A stretch of DNA of 64,000 bases from Methylobacterium amylolyticum (GCF_030700245.1 NZ_JAUYZI010000013.1:1-64000), one strand, 5' to 3'; shown: positions 28,756 through 37,940, numbered from the stretch's first letter. Notes: generated from the letters alone by a model not told the origin. Numbers and translations are program-made.

Positions 28756-31422
28756 CTACTTCGCCGCGACCGCCTCCACCGCCTTCTTCGGCTTGCCGAT
28801 CAGCGGATTGCGGGCGGCTTCGGCACCCTCGGGCCGGTCCGCGTCGGGCTGCTCCGGCGGCTCGCCCAGGGTCGCGGGCACCACGAAGAAGGCCGCGAGC
28901 AGGGTGAAGAACAGCGACAGGGCGAGCAGCTTGCCCATGCTCGCCGTACCCGGGTGGCTCGACAGCACCAGCGAGCCGAAGGCGGTGCCGGTGGTCATCG
29001 CCGAGAAGAAGATCGCCCGGGTGAGGCTGGAGGCCAGCATGTCGGTCACCCCGGCCCGCCACGCGATGACGTAGTAGATGTGGAAGGCCACGCCCACCGC
29101 CAGCATCAGCGGCAGGGCGATGATGTTGGCGAAGTTCAGCGGCATGCCGATGATCTCCATCGCCATCAGCGTCCACAGGGTCGCGATCACCAGCGGGCCG
29201 AGCGTCATCGCCACGTCCCACGGCTTGCGCAGGGCCACCGACAGGATGACGAAGATCAGGACGAAGGCCGTGACCGCGGCCTGCACGAAAGCGCCGAGGA
29301 TCGTGTAGCTCGACCGGGTGGTGGAGACCGGCGCGCCGGTGGCGTGCGGCGCGATCTTCAGCACCGCGTCGGCGAAGTTGCGCAGCACGGTGTCGTTGTT
29401 CGAGTCCCCCTTCGGATGGACCTCGATGCGCGCCCGCCCGTCGGCCGCGACCCAGTCGGCCTTCAACTGCGGCGGCAGGTTGGCGAGGGTGATCTTCTCC
29501 GGATGCATCAGGTCGCGCAGCCGCGCCAGGAGCGGCCCGAGATCCCGGGTCAGGGCGACCGAGGCGGCTTCCCGGAGCTGGACCGAGCCGGCCGCGATCT
29601 TGTCGAGGGTGCCGGCGAGCTGCTTGGCCGTGGCGGCCCCCGGCGCGCTCGGGTTGTCGCCCGCGACGCCGCCGAGCGCCGTGGCGGCGTCCTTCAGGGC
29701 CTTGACGTTCTCCGCATCCGTCGGCGGCGGCGGCTTGCGCGTGGGGTTGAGCACCGGGTCTAGGAGCTGGGCCGTGTCGGCGATCTGGGCGAGCTTCTTG
29801 TCCTGGTCGCGCGGCACGAAGGTATCGATGCTGTTGACCGAGTAGGTCTCGGGCAAAGCCGCCAGCTTGCGCGACAACTCGGGCACCGCCGCCACGTTCG
29901 GGGCCAGCACGTCGATGACGTTGGGGCTCGTCTCCGGGTTCTTGATCAGGTCCAGGTAGGTGGCGATCGACTCCACCTTCGTGCTGCGCAGGTGCATCGG
30001 GTTGGAGTCGAACGGCAGGTACCAGAGCAGCGGCACCCCCGCGAGGGTGACGAGGCCGACCGCCGCCAGGATCGGCTTGCGGTTGCGGATGATCCACGGA
30101 TCGACTCCGACGAGCCAGGTCGTCTCGACCGCCGCCTTCTCGCCCCGCGGCCGGAACACGGCGATCAGGGCCGGCAGCAGCGTCAGCGAGAACAGGTAGG
30201 CCACGACCATGCCGACGCCGGCGATCAGCCCGAGCTCCGACACGCCGCGGAAGGCGGTGGGCAGGAAGGCGAAGAAGCCGGCGATCAGCGAGACCGCGGC
30301 GAGCGTCAGCGACCAACCCACCCCGCGGGCGGCCGCGCGGATCGCCTCCTCCAGGCTCGGCTGCTCGTAGCGGTCGGCCCGGTAGCGGACCGAGAACTGG
30401 ATGCCGAAATCGATGCCGAGCCCGACGAACAGCGCGGCGAACGCGACCGAGATCGGGTTCAACTCCTTGACCATGTAGAGGCCGAGCGCGGCGGTCACGA
30501 TCAGGCCGGCGAAGGTGGTGATGATCACCGCCACCACCAGCGGTCCGGAGCGCAGCGCCAGCCACAGGAACAGGACGATCGCGCCGACGATGATGCTGTT
30601 GTTCAGCACGGCGTCGTCGGCGAGGGTGGCGAACTCCTCGTCGGCCACCGCCACCGTGCCGGTCAGGCGCATGGTCATGCCGTGCGCGGCGTCGATCTTG
30701 AGGTCCGCGGCGACGCTCCGGATCATCCGGGTCGCCGCGTGGCCGGGTTCGAGGGCGTTGAAGTCCAGGACCGGCTGGATGATCACGAACTTCATCGTGT
30801 CCGTGACGCGGGTCTTGCCGCCCGCGAGCAGGGCCTGCCAGGACAGGCGGGCCGGCTCCCCCTTCAGCACCCGTTGCAGCGTCGCCTCGATCAGGCTCAT
30901 GGGCTTGTCGAGCTGTTCGAGCGTGGCGTCGCCCGATTTCACCCCGCGGGCGCCGAGCGTCAGGACGCGCATCACCCCGCGCAGGGACGGGTCGGCGGCG
31001 AGCGGCCCTAGAAGCCCCTGCTGCTGGGTGAGCTGGTCCAGCGTCTTCTCGAGCTCGGCCTCCGGCATCAGCAGCAGGCCGTTGCGGTCGAAGAACGGGC
31101 CGCCGTCCGGCCGGTAGACCGTCTCGATCAGGTTCTTGCGGACCGACAGGGCCTTGGCGAGTTCGGACGCCGCTTCCTCGGCCTCCTCCGGCGTCTGGCC
31201 GGTGATGACCGCGACGATGGTGTTGGTCCGCTGCGGGAACGCCTTCTCGTAGTTGATCTCGTCCTGCCGCCACGGCTCCTTGGGGTCGATCAGCCGCTCG
31301 ACGTCGGTGTTGATGCGGAACAGGTGGGCCGCCATGCCGGCGCTCGCGACCGTCAGTGCCGCGATCACGGCGATCACGATCCAGCGGTAGCGGACTGAGA
31401 ACGCGACGAGACCTTCGATCAC
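28756..31422 (-). CDS. hpnN: HpnN, RND-family hopanoid transporter
   Basis: An 888-residue inner-membrane transporter of the RND/MMPL superfamily, hopanoid-associated branch. A first helix (FSVRYRWIVIAVIAALTVASAG) is followed by a large periplasmic loop, a helical bundle with the sterol-sensing-like VAFAALFVGLGIDFGIQFSVRYR, a second loop and a second bundle ending near NPLIGKPKKAVEAVAAK. HpnN moves hopanoids to the outer membrane in studied bacteria and probably works with HpnM. GTG 31422 (VIEGLVAFSVRYRW) is the chosen start, with an AGGG site just upstream. It diverges from hpnH. Confidence 0.9.
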   Translation of the reverse strand: MIEGLVAFSVRYRWIVIAVIAALTVASAGMAAHLFRINTDVERLIDPKEPWRQDEINYEKAFPQRTNTIVAVITGQTPEEAEEAASELAKALSVRKNLIETVYRPDGGPFFDRNGLLLMPEAELEKTLDQLTQQQGLLGPLAADPSLRGVMRVLTLGARGVKSGDATLEQLDKPMSLIEATLQRVLKGEPARLSWQALLAGGKTRVTDTMKFVIIQPVLDFNALEPGHAATRMIRSVAADLKIDAAHGMTMRLTGTVAVADEEFATLADDAVLNNSIIVGAIVLFLWLALRSGPLVVAVIITTFAGLIVTAALGLYMVKELNPISVAFAALFVGLGIDFGIQFSVRYRADRYEQPSLEEAIRAAARGVGWSLTLAAVSLIAGFFAFLPTAFRGVSELGLIAGVGMVVAYLFSLTLLPALIAVFRPRGEKAAVETTWLVGVDPWIIRNRKPILAAVGLVTLAGVPLLWYLPFDSNPMHLRSTKVESIATYLDLIKNPETSPNVIDVLAPNVAAVPELSRKLAALPETYSVNSIDTFVPRDQDKKLAQIADTAQLLDPVLNPTRKPPPPTDAENVKALKDAATALGGVAGDNPSAPGAATAKQLAGTLDKIAAGSVQLREAASVALTRDLGPLLARLRDLMHPEKITLANLPPQLKADWVAADGRARIEVHPKGDSNNDTVLRNFADAVLKIAPHATGAPVSTTRSSYTILGAFVQAAVTAFVLIFVILSVALRKPWDVAMTLGPLVIATLWTLMAMEIIGMPLNFANIIALPLMLAVGVAFHIYYVIAWRAGVTDMLASSLTRAIFFSAMTTGTAFGSLVLSSHPGTASMGKLLALSLFFTLLAAFFVVPATLGEPPEQPDADRPEGAEAARNPLIGKPKKAVEAVAAK

Positions 31423-31961
31423 GAGTACCCTGCCTGTTCGCCCGGTCCCTGCGACCGGTCCACGCCTCGATCCGGGAAACGCCGCGCGGCCCGGCCCGAT
31501 CGGATGGCCGCCGCGCGATACCCGTCGGGACCGCGTCCGGTCCCGGTTGCGGCGTGCCCTGCCGCGCTCGGACGGCGCCCGTCCGGCGCGCCCGCCTTGC
31601 GCGGCGACCGCAAGGCTCAGTAAAGAGGCAGGCGCAGGATTGCAACGCGAGGCCGGTCCCGGCACCGCGCCCCCCGGTGCAGGTGCGCTTTCGCACTGCA
31701 ATGGGGGCAGCCTCGGAATCCCCGGCTTCCGGTCTCAATCCGGTCGCAATGCCCGCCTCTTCAAGGGTGCCGACGAACCGGACCGGGCTCCCGGCGGCCG
31801 CCCGCTGTGGCGCCGTTGCGTCAGCCCCGGACGAACAAGCAAATCCTGGCGCGCGACGGCCCTGTTTGAGATCTGTTCCAAGCTACGTCGCTGGAAATCG
31901 GGATTTTTTCACGGTAAGCACCCCCGATCGATCCGGGGCCGACGAAAGAAGGAGCCGCAAC
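31423..31961. other. Divergent hpnN-hpnH control region
   Basis: A 539-base non-coding stretch between the starts of hpnN and hpnH. The hpnH frame stays open upstream, but the translation there is Arg/Pro-rich and unrelated to HpnH. AT content rises near 31840-31915, where the hpnH promoter probably lies. I could not identify a firm promoter or riboswitch. Confidence 0.45.
31947..31954 (+). promoter_or_regulatory. Strong Shine-Dalgarno for the hpnH TTG start
   Basis: agaaggag ends 7 bases before TTG 31962. It fixes translation of hpnH at this rare start codon, as there is no ATG nearby in the conserved N terminus. Confidence 0.75.
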
Positions 31962-33125
31962 TTGGGTATCCCCCTCCGGTACGTCGCGAAGATCGGCGGC
32001 TACATCCTCAAGCAGCACATCACGGGCCGCAAGCGTTACCCGCTCGTGATGATGATGGAGCCCCTGTTCCGCTGCAATCTCGCCTGCGCCGGCTGCGGCA
32101 AGATCGACTACCCGGAAGAGATCCTCAACAAGCGCCTGCCGGTCGCCGACGCGCTCGAATCGGTGCGCGAGTGCGGTGCACCGGTCGTGGTGATCGCGGG
32201 CGGCGAGCCGCTGCTGCACAAGGACCTGCCCCAGATCGTCGAGGGCATCATCGCGCAGAAGAAGTTCGCCATCGTCTGCACCAACGCGCTGCTCCTCGAG
32301 AAGAAGATCAAGGAGTACAAGCCCAGCCCGTACTTCACGTGGTCGATCCATCTCGACGGCGACCAGGAGATGCACGACCACTCGGTGTGCCAGCGCGGCG
32401 TCTACGACAAGGCGGTTGCGGCGATCGCGAAGGCCAAGGAGATGGGCTTCCGCGTGACCATCAACTGCACCTTCTTCAACAACTCCAGCCCCGAGAAGAT
32501 CGCCGACTTCTTCGACAGCGTGACCCGGATGGGGATCGACGGCATCACCGTCTCCCCCGGCTACGCCTACGAGCGCGCGCCCGACCAGAAGCACTTCCTG
32601 AACCGCAAGGCGACGAAGGACCTGTTCCGCGGCGTGTTCCGCCACGGCAAGGAGAAGGGCCGCGAGAAGTGGACCTTCCAGCAGTCGGGCCTGTTCCTCG
32701 ACTTCCTGGCCGGTAACCAGACCTACCACTGCACCCCGTGGGGCAACCCGACCCGGACCGTGTTCGGCTGGCAGAAGCCCTGCTACCTGCTCGGCGAGGG
32801 CTACGCGGCGACCTTCAAGGAGTTGATGGAGACCACCGACTGGGATTCCTACGGCACCGGCAACTACGAGAAGTGCGCCGATTGCATGGTCCATTCGGGC
32901 TACGAGGCGTCCTCGGTGGTCGATTCGGTCCGCAAGCCCTGGAAGCCCCTCGTCCACGCGATCCGCGGCATCCGCACCGAGGGCGAGATGGCGCCCGACG
33001 TCAGCCTGGAGAACCAGCGCCCGGCCGAGTTCGTATTCTCGCGCAACGTCGCCCAGAAGCTCTCCGAGATCAAAGCCTCGGGCGTCGACACCAAGCAGGA
33101 AGCCCGCAAGCGTACCGCCGCCTGA
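31962..33125 (+). CDS. hpnH: HpnH, adenosyl hopane-forming radical SAM enzyme
   Basis: A 387-residue radical SAM enzyme that attaches the 5'-deoxyadenosyl group to the hopene side chain, the first step to extended hopanoids. The cluster motif is FRCNLACAGCGK (C38, C42, C45). Family sequences include IPLRYVAKIGGYILKQ, VVVIAGGEPLLHKDL, FTWSIHLDGDQEMHD and a C-terminal Cys-containing region KCADCMVHSGYEASSV. The TTG start is supported by an excellent Shine-Dalgarno and by homology from residue 2. A terminator follows. The shc, hpnG and hpnO genes are not in the window. Confidence 0.95.
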   Translation: MGIPLRYVAKIGGYILKQHITGRKRYPLVMMMEPLFRCNLACAGCGKIDYPEEILNKRLPVADALESVRECGAPVVVIAGGEPLLHKDLPQIVEGIIAQKKFAIVCTNALLLEKKIKEYKPSPYFTWSIHLDGDQEMHDHSVCQRGVYDKAVAAIAKAKEMGFRVTINCTFFNNSSPEKIADFFDSVTRMGIDGITVSPGYAYERAPDQKHFLNRKATKDLFRGVFRHGKEKGREKWTFQQSGLFLDFLAGNQTYHCTPWGNPTRTVFGWQKPCYLLGEGYAATFKELMETTDWDSYGTGNYEKCADCMVHSGYEASSVVDSVRKPWKPLVHAIRGIRTEGEMAPDVSLENQRPAEFVFSRNVAQKLSEIKASGVDTKQEARKRTAA

Positions 33126-33147
33126 TCGCGTCGGGGCCTTGCTTTCG

Positions 33148-33176
33148 AACCCGCGGCCGTCGAGGCCGCGGGTTTT
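33148..33176 (+). terminator. Rho-independent terminator after hpnH
   Basis: Perfect 11-bp stem (33148-33158 with 33164-33174), loop gtcga, followed by a TTTT run. It may also serve the convergent 66-residue protein gene, whose stop is at 33184. Confidence 0.85.
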
Positions 33177-33183
33177 CTCGTGG

Positions 33184-33384
33184 TCAGGCGGCCTCGGGCG
33201 GCCCCCCGTCGTCCGGGGCGGCGGGCGAGTTCAGCAGATCCTCCAACTCGTCGACGAGGCGGTCGACCTGATCCTCGGTGGCGAGCACCTTCAGGACCTC
33301 GCCGGTGCGCGCCTCGATGGCCAGCTCGATATGCGGCCCGACGCGGGTCGCCAGGATCCGGTCCAGCATCTTGAGCGCGCTCAT
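33184..33384 (-). CDS. Small conserved-looking protein coupled to the H4MPT-family gene
   Basis: 66 residues, MSALKMLDRILATRVGPHIE...: one alpha/beta unit and an acidic C-terminal helix (TEDQVDRLVDELEDLLNSP) with a Pro/Gly/Asp tail. No family is recognised. Its ATG 33384 overlaps the TGA of the preceding hydantoinase-like gene (ATGA), which is strong evidence that it is a real gene and belongs to the same function. It may be a small subunit or assembly partner. Confidence 0.7.
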   Translation of the reverse strand: MSALKMLDRILATRVGPHIELAIEARTGEVLKVLATEDQVDRLVDELEDLLNSPAAPDDGGPPEAA

Positions 33385-34424
33385 CGGGAACATGCCTCCT
33401 CGGCGATGAGGCCGACGGCCGCCGCCGGCCCGCAGGTGGAAATCGGGTCGTGCTCGCCCGCGACGCGGGCTCCGAGCAGGTCGGTAAGGTCCACGGCCTC
33501 CCGCCCGAGCCGGGCCGCGAGGCGCCGGCCCAGGAAGGCGCCCGCCCCGCAGACGACGACCGGCGCGGAGGGGGGCATGTCGGGCCGCGACAGCAGGGCC
33601 GCGGCGGCGTCGTGCAGCAGCCGCACCTGCGCCTCGGCGAAGTGGTCGGCGAGTGCCCGCCACGCGGCAACGCTCCCCTCCCCGCGGTCGCGGCCGACGA
33701 TCCGTGCCAGCCGGGTCTCGCTCTCGGGCAGCGACTTGCCCCGTCCGTCCCCCGTCGTCTGCTGGTCGGCGTCCGCGCCGAGGTCGCCGGTGATCCGGTA
33801 CACGTCGGCGGCGTGCGCGAAGGTCTCGGTCATCAGCCGGGTGCGGCGGCCGGCGAAGGGCGCGTGGTCGCAGAGCGCGATCAGCGGGGTGCGCACCACC
33901 CCGGTATAGACGAGTTCACCCGTCTCCAGCCGCTCGGCGTCGCTGTAGCCCCGGGCGGCCGGACGGCCCGCGACGACCGGGATCAGGTCGGCGGTGGTCG
34001 AGCCGACATCGACGAGGAGGCCGTCGCCGCGATGGCGCCCGACCAGGGACGCGGTGGCGTGCCAGTTGGCCGAGGCCACGTCCGCGGACAGCCCGGCCGC
34101 CGCCTCCGGAGCCACGAAGCCCGAGCGGCCGGCATAGACGCGGACCGGACCGGCGAGCCGCGTCGCCGCCCAGCCTGCGAGCGCCGCCACCCCCGCCGCG
34201 CGGTCGGCGAAGCAGTCGGTCAGCTCGCCGGTCATGGTGACGGCGTGGTGCGCCTCGCCCCGTGCCCAGCCGGGCAGCCCGGCGAAGGCTTCGTCCAGGG
34301 CCGGAAGCCCGCGCCAGAGCGGGCACGAGGCCTGCACGGCGGCGCTCACCCGGCCGCCCTCCACCAGCGCGGCCTTGACGTGGACCCCACCCAGGTCCCA
34401 CCCGATGACTTTCTCGATCGGCAT
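33381..34424 (-). CDS. Hydantoinase/ASKHA protein of the H4MPT-linked C1-transfer family (MfnF-like)
   Basis: 347 residues of the hydantoinase/oxoprolinase (ASKHA ATPase) superfamily. It starts IGWDLGGVHVKAALVEGG, has LLVDVGSTTADLIPVV and ends VVVCGAGAFLGRRLAARLG. This pattern fits the 'H4MPT-linked C1 transfer pathway protein' family, which includes archaeal MfnF of methanofuran synthesis (from memory of the families). In methylotrophs it would help make the methanofuran-like C1 carrier. Start ATG 34424; the divergent HisA-like gene begins 7 bases away. Confidence 0.82.
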   Translation of the reverse strand: MPIEKVIGWDLGGVHVKAALVEGGRVSAAVQASCPLWRGLPALDEAFAGLPGWARGEAHHAVTMTGELTDCFADRAAGVAALAGWAATRLAGPVRVYAGRSGFVAPEAAAGLSADVASANWHATASLVGRHRGDGLLVDVGSTTADLIPVVAGRPAARGYSDAERLETGELVYTGVVRTPLIALCDHAPFAGRRTRLMTETFAHAADVYRITGDLGADADQQTTGDGRGKSLPESETRLARIVGRDRGEGSVAAWRALADHFAEAQVRLLHDAAAALLSRPDMPPSAPVVVCGAGAFLGRRLAARLGREAVDLTDLLGARVAGEHDPISTCGPAAAVGLIAEEACSR

Positions 34425-34430
34425 GCGCGG

Positions 34431-35171
34431 ATGACGGGCTCGGGCGACTCGGAGACAGGCGGGGCGGTGGCGCCCCGGTTCGCGGTGATTCCGGTGCTGG
34501 ACCTGCGCGGCGGCCGCGTGGTGCGGGCGCGGCGGGGCGAGCGCGCCTCCTATGCCCCGATCGAGACCCCGTTGGCAAAGGGCTCGGCGCCGGGGGACAT
34601 CGCCCGGGGTCTGCTCGACGCGTGGCCCGCCGACACGCTCTACGTCGCCGATCTCGACGCCATCGTCGACGGGACTGCGCCGGACCGCGCCGCGCTCTCG
34701 GCCATCGCGAAAACGTGTCCCGGCGTCGTCCTGTGGGTCGACGCGGGGTTCAGCGCGCCGGAGGCCGTCGCCGCCTTCCTGGAGACCGGGCTCGGGCGGC
34801 CGGTGATCGGCAGCGAGAGCCAGTCGGATCCCGGTCTCGCCGCCCGTCTCGGCGACCGGGCGGTGCTCTCCCTCGACACGCGCGGCAGCGCGCGCCTCGG
34901 GCCAGCCGCCCTGCACGACGACCCCGCGCTCTGGCCCGCGGACGTGATCGCGATGACGCTCGCCCAGGTCGGCGCGGGCGCCGGCCCCGACCTCGCCGGG
35001 CTCGCGGCCCTGCGCCGGCGGGCACCGGGCGTCCGCCTCTACGCTGCGGGCGGCGTGCGCGGGATCGACGACCTGCGGGCGCTGAGGGGGGCGGGCGCGG
35101 CCGGCGCCCTCGTCGCCTCGGCCCTGCACGACGGCACGCTGGGCCGCGCGCACGCCCCCGCTCTCGCCTGA
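34431..35171 (+). CDS. HisA/HisF-family TIM-barrel protein, C1-cofactor-associated
   Basis: 246 residues with a HisA/HisF-like barrel: FAVIPVLDLRGGRVVRARRGERASYAP, TLYVADLDAIVDG, VVLWVDAGFSAPEAV, and VRLYAAGGVRGIDDLRAL as the C-terminal phosphate loop. True HisA has the same layout, but this gene is not in a his operon and faces the H4MPT-family gene, as in the archaeal/methylotroph HisA/HisF-related branch. A role in methanofuran or H4MPT cofactor synthesis is inferred. Start ATG 34431. A GTG at 34482 (VIPVLDLRGG) is possible. Confidence 0.78.
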   Translation: MTGSGDSETGGAVAPRFAVIPVLDLRGGRVVRARRGERASYAPIETPLAKGSAPGDIARGLLDAWPADTLYVADLDAIVDGTAPDRAALSAIAKTCPGVVLWVDAGFSAPEAVAAFLETGLGRPVIGSESQSDPGLAARLGDRAVLSLDTRGSARLGPAALHDDPALWPADVIAMTLAQVGAGAGPDLAGLAALRRRAPGVRLYAAGGVRGIDDLRALRGAGAAGALVASALHDGTLGRAHAPALA

Positions 35172-35239
35172 CGCTTCCGACGCGCCGAATCGGCTGCTAA
35201 ACCCGTCCCGACCCAGACACGGCCCCGAGTCCAAGCATT

Positions 35240-35842
35240 ATGGAAAAATTCACGCATCTGGAGGGCGTCGCGGCGCCCATGCGAATCATCAACGTCGATA
35301 CCGACCGGATCATCCCGAAGCAGTATTTGAAGACGATCAAGCGCACCGGTCTCGGCAAGGGCCTGTTCGCCGACGTGCGCTATCGGGACGACGGCTCGGA
35401 GGATCCGGACTTCGTCCTCAACCAGCCGGCCTACCGGAACGCCAAGATCCTGGTGGCGGGGGACAATTTCGGCTGCGGCTCCTCGCGCGAGCACGCGCCC
35501 TGGGCGCTGGCCGATTTCGGCATCCGCTGCGTGATCTCGACGAGCTTCGCCGACATCTTCTTCAACAACAGCGCCAAGAACGGCCTGCTGCTGATCACCG
35601 TCTCGCCGGAGGATCTGGAGAAGCTGTTCCAGGACGCCGAGCGCGGCGCGAACGCCACCCTGTCGATCGACCTCGAAGCGCAGACCATCAAGGGCCCCGA
35701 CGGCGGCACCCTGCACTTCGACATCGAGCCCGGCCGCAAGCACAACCTGCTGAACGGGCTCGACGAGATCGGCACCACGCTCCAGCGCGACGCCGCGATC
35801 TCGACCTACGAGGACAAGCTCGCCGAGCGGGGCTGGGTCTGA
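35240..35842 (+). CDS. leuD: 3-isopropylmalate dehydratase, small subunit
   Basis: A 200-residue swivel-domain subunit that with LeuC isomerises 2- to 3-isopropylmalate in leucine synthesis. Signatures: [42 protein letters not shown] (conserved loop) and [25 protein letters not shown]. Length is normal. LeuC is not in the window; in many alphaproteobacteria leuC and leuD are separated. Start ATG 35240. Confidence 0.97.
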   Translation: MEKFTHLEGVAAPMRIINVDTDRIIPKQYLKTIKRTGLGKGLFADVRYRDDGSEDPDFVLNQPAYRNAKILVAGDNFGCGSSREHAPWALADFGIRCVISTSFADIFFNNSAKNGLLLITVSPEDLEKLFQDAERGANATLSIDLEAQTIKGPDGGTLHFDIEPGRKHNLLNGLDEIGTTLQRDAAISTYEDKLAERGWV

Positions 35843-36064
35843 GCTGGAGCGCTCGCCGCCGAATTGGATGCCGGTTCGGCGAAAGAGAGCGCGTCAAAAC
35901 ACGGACTTGGAGCCTTGATCGATTGCAACGCGATCGGGCACGGCGCCAAGTCGGCACGCCGTGCCGTCGATGGGGACGTGGACGGCCGGTGCTCACGCTT
36001 CGTTAACCGTCATGTCGCCTGAATCCGCGCGCAGATTCCAAAGCGACATCCGGGGAGCGTTCAT

Positions 36065-37267
36065 ATGCCCAGGCCGCCGAAAGCACCGCAGATCGCGCTC
36101 GGGCTCGGCCTGCTGGCGGGCGCCGCCGCGGCCGGGCCGGCCCGGGCCGACTTCGCGTCGTGCCTGTCCGGAATCCAGGTGCAGGCCGCCGCGGCCGGGG
36201 TCTCGGCGCAGGCGTTCCGGGCCGCCACGGCCGGGATCGGCTACGACGACAAGGTGATCGAGCTGAGCCAAGCCCAGCCCGAGTTCAAGACGCCGATCTG
36301 GGACTACATGGCGGCGCTGGTCGACGACGAGCGCGTCGAGGACGGACGCGCGGCCATGCGCCAGCACGCGGCGGCGCTCGCCCAGGCGGAAGCGCGCTAC
36401 GGCATCGACCGGTACACCATCGCCGCGGTGTGGGGCGTCGAGTCGAATTTCGGCAAGAACCTCGGCAAGATGCCGCTGGTGCAGTCGCTGGCCACGCTCG
36501 CCTGCTCGAACAACCGCCGCCGCGACTTCTTCCGGGGCGAGCTGATCGCCACCCTCAAGATCATCGACCGCGGCGACATCGCCCCCGAGCGGCTGACCGG
36601 CTCCTGGGCCGGGGCCTTCGGCCAGACCCAGTTCATGCCGACCACCTACCAGCGCCTCGCGGTCGACCTCGACGGCGACGGGCGCCGCGACGTGGTCGAT
36701 TCGGTGGCCGACGCGGTCGGCTCCACCGCCAACTTCCTGCGCGTCGCCAAGTGGCACAACGGCCAGCCCTGGGGTTACGAGGTGCGCATCCCGGCGGGCT
36801 TCAACGTCGCCGCCGCCGGGCGGAAGAACAAGAAGCCGGTCGGGCACTGGACCTCGCTCGGCGTGACCCGGATCGACGGCCGGCCGCTCTCGGGCGAGGG
36901 CCCGGCCGGGATCATCGCCCCCGCCGGCGCCAACGGGCCGGCCTTCCTCGTCACGAAGAACTTCGACGCGATCTACTCCTACAATGCCGCCGAATCCTAC
37001 GGCCTCGCCATCGCGGTCCTGTCCGACCGCCTGCGCGGCCGGGCCGGCGTCCAGGCCGAGTGGCCGACCGACGACCCGCCCCTCTCCCGGGCCGAGCGCC
37101 GCGATCTCCAGACGCGGCTGGCCGCGCGCGGCTACGACGTCGGCGAGCCGGACGGCAAGGTCGGCCAGAAGACCCGCGACGCGATCAAGGACATCGAGCG
37201 CCGGCTCGGCATGACGCCGACCGGACGTCCCGGCGGCAAGGTGCTGGAGGCGCTGCGGCGCGGCTGA
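36065..37267 (+). CDS. Lytic murein transglycosylase with peptidoglycan-binding domain
   Basis: A 400-residue MltB-type enzyme. It has a signal peptide (~1-27, LGLGLLAGAAAAGPARA), then the catalytic domain: QPEFKTPIWDYM, YGIDRYTIAAVWGVESNFGKN (catalytic Glu), FFRGELIATLKIIDRGDI, GSWAGAFGQTQFMPTTYQRLAVD and FDAIYSYNAAESYGLAIAVL. A C-terminal PG-binding-1 repeat (about 335-395) ends the protein. It cleaves glycan strands to anhydromuropeptides in the periplasm. Start ATG 36065, about 220 bases after leuD. Confidence 0.93.
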   Translation: MPRPPKAPQIALGLGLLAGAAAAGPARADFASCLSGIQVQAAAAGVSAQAFRAATAGIGYDDKVIELSQAQPEFKTPIWDYMAALVDDERVEDGRAAMRQHAAALAQAEARYGIDRYTIAAVWGVESNFGKNLGKMPLVQSLATLACSNNRRRDFFRGELIATLKIIDRGDIAPERLTGSWAGAFGQTQFMPTTYQRLAVDLDGDGRRDVVDSVADAVGSTANFLRVAKWHNGQPWGYEVRIPAGFNVAAAGRKNKKPVGHWTSLGVTRIDGRPLSGEGPAGIIAPAGANGPAFLVTKNFDAIYSYNAAESYGLAIAVLSDRLRGRAGVQAEWPTDDPPLSRAERRDLQTRLAARGYDVGEPDGKVGQKTRDAIKDIERRLGMTPTGRPGGKVLEALRRG

Positions 37268-37328
37268 GGCTTCAGGCTTCCACGCGTCGATGCGAATCGC
37301 GTAGCGTTCCGCCAGCCGGAGCCCGCGG

Positions 37329-37931
37329 ATGTCGCCGACCCTCTACGCCGCCTTCGTCGCCGCCTCGGTCGGCCTTCTGCTCCTGCCGGGCCCGAACGTG
37401 GCGCTCATCGTCGGCACCAGCCTCACCCGCGGTGTCCGTGCCGGCCTCGCGGCGGTCGCCGGCACGACGCTGGCGATGATCCCGCAGCTCGCCCTCGCCG
37501 TTCTGGGCGCGGGCGTCCTGCTCTCCGCCTCCGCGGCGTGGTTCGAGGCCCTGCGCTGGCTCGGCGTCGCCTACCTGCTCTGGCTCGCGGTCGCCGCGTG
37601 GCGGGCCCCCGCGCCCGAGGCCTCGCCGCCGGTCCCGGTCCGGCGGATCGTCCTGCGCGGCTTCCTCGTCTCGCTGACCAATCCGAAGACGCTGCTGTTC
37701 TACGGCGCCTTCCTGCCCCAGTTCGTCGAGCCCGGCCCCGGCGCGACGGGGCTGCTCGCCCTGCTCGCCGCCACCTTCGTCGTCCTGGCGCTTCTGGTCG
37801 ATTCGACCTGGGCGGTGCTCGCTTGGCGGGTGCGCGGCCTCGCGGCGCTGCCGGGGCGCCTGCGCAACCGGATCGGCGCCGCGTTTGTCGCCGGCGCGGG
37901 CCTCGGGCTGGCGCTGACGCGCGGGCCCTGA
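37329..37931 (+). CDS. LysE-family amino-acid exporter
   Basis: A 200-residue inner-membrane protein with about six TM helices. The family signature is at the N terminus: LLLPGPNVALIVGTSLTRGVRAGLAAVAGTTLA, then VAYLLWLAVAAWR, GFLVSLTNPKTLLFYGAFLPQFV and a C-terminal helix pair. RhtB/LysE proteins export amino acids such as homoserine, threonine or lysine; the substrate is unknown. It ends 9 bases from the convergent racemase gene. Confidence 0.9.
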   Translation: MSPTLYAAFVAASVGLLLLPGPNVALIVGTSLTRGVRAGLAAVAGTTLAMIPQLALAVLGAGVLLSASAAWFEALRWLGVAYLLWLAVAAWRAPAPEASPPVPVRRIVLRGFLVSLTNPKTLLFYGAFLPQFVEPGPGATGLLALLAATFVVLALLVDSTWAVLAWRVRGLAALPGRLRNRIGAAFVAGAGLGLALTRGP

Positions 37932-37940
37932 GGTGATCAG

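Noticed and set aside
34431..35171. Annotation as hisA of histidine synthesis
   Set aside because: There is no his operon around it, and it is paired with an H4MPT-linked gene. The HisA/HisF-related branch fits better, although sequence alone does not exclude HisA.
35843..36064. A degenerate dispersed repeat before the transglycosylase gene
   Set aside because: The stretch near 35890-35935 has a short palindrome (gatcg...cgatc) that recalls Rhizobiales repeats, but the match is too weak to call.
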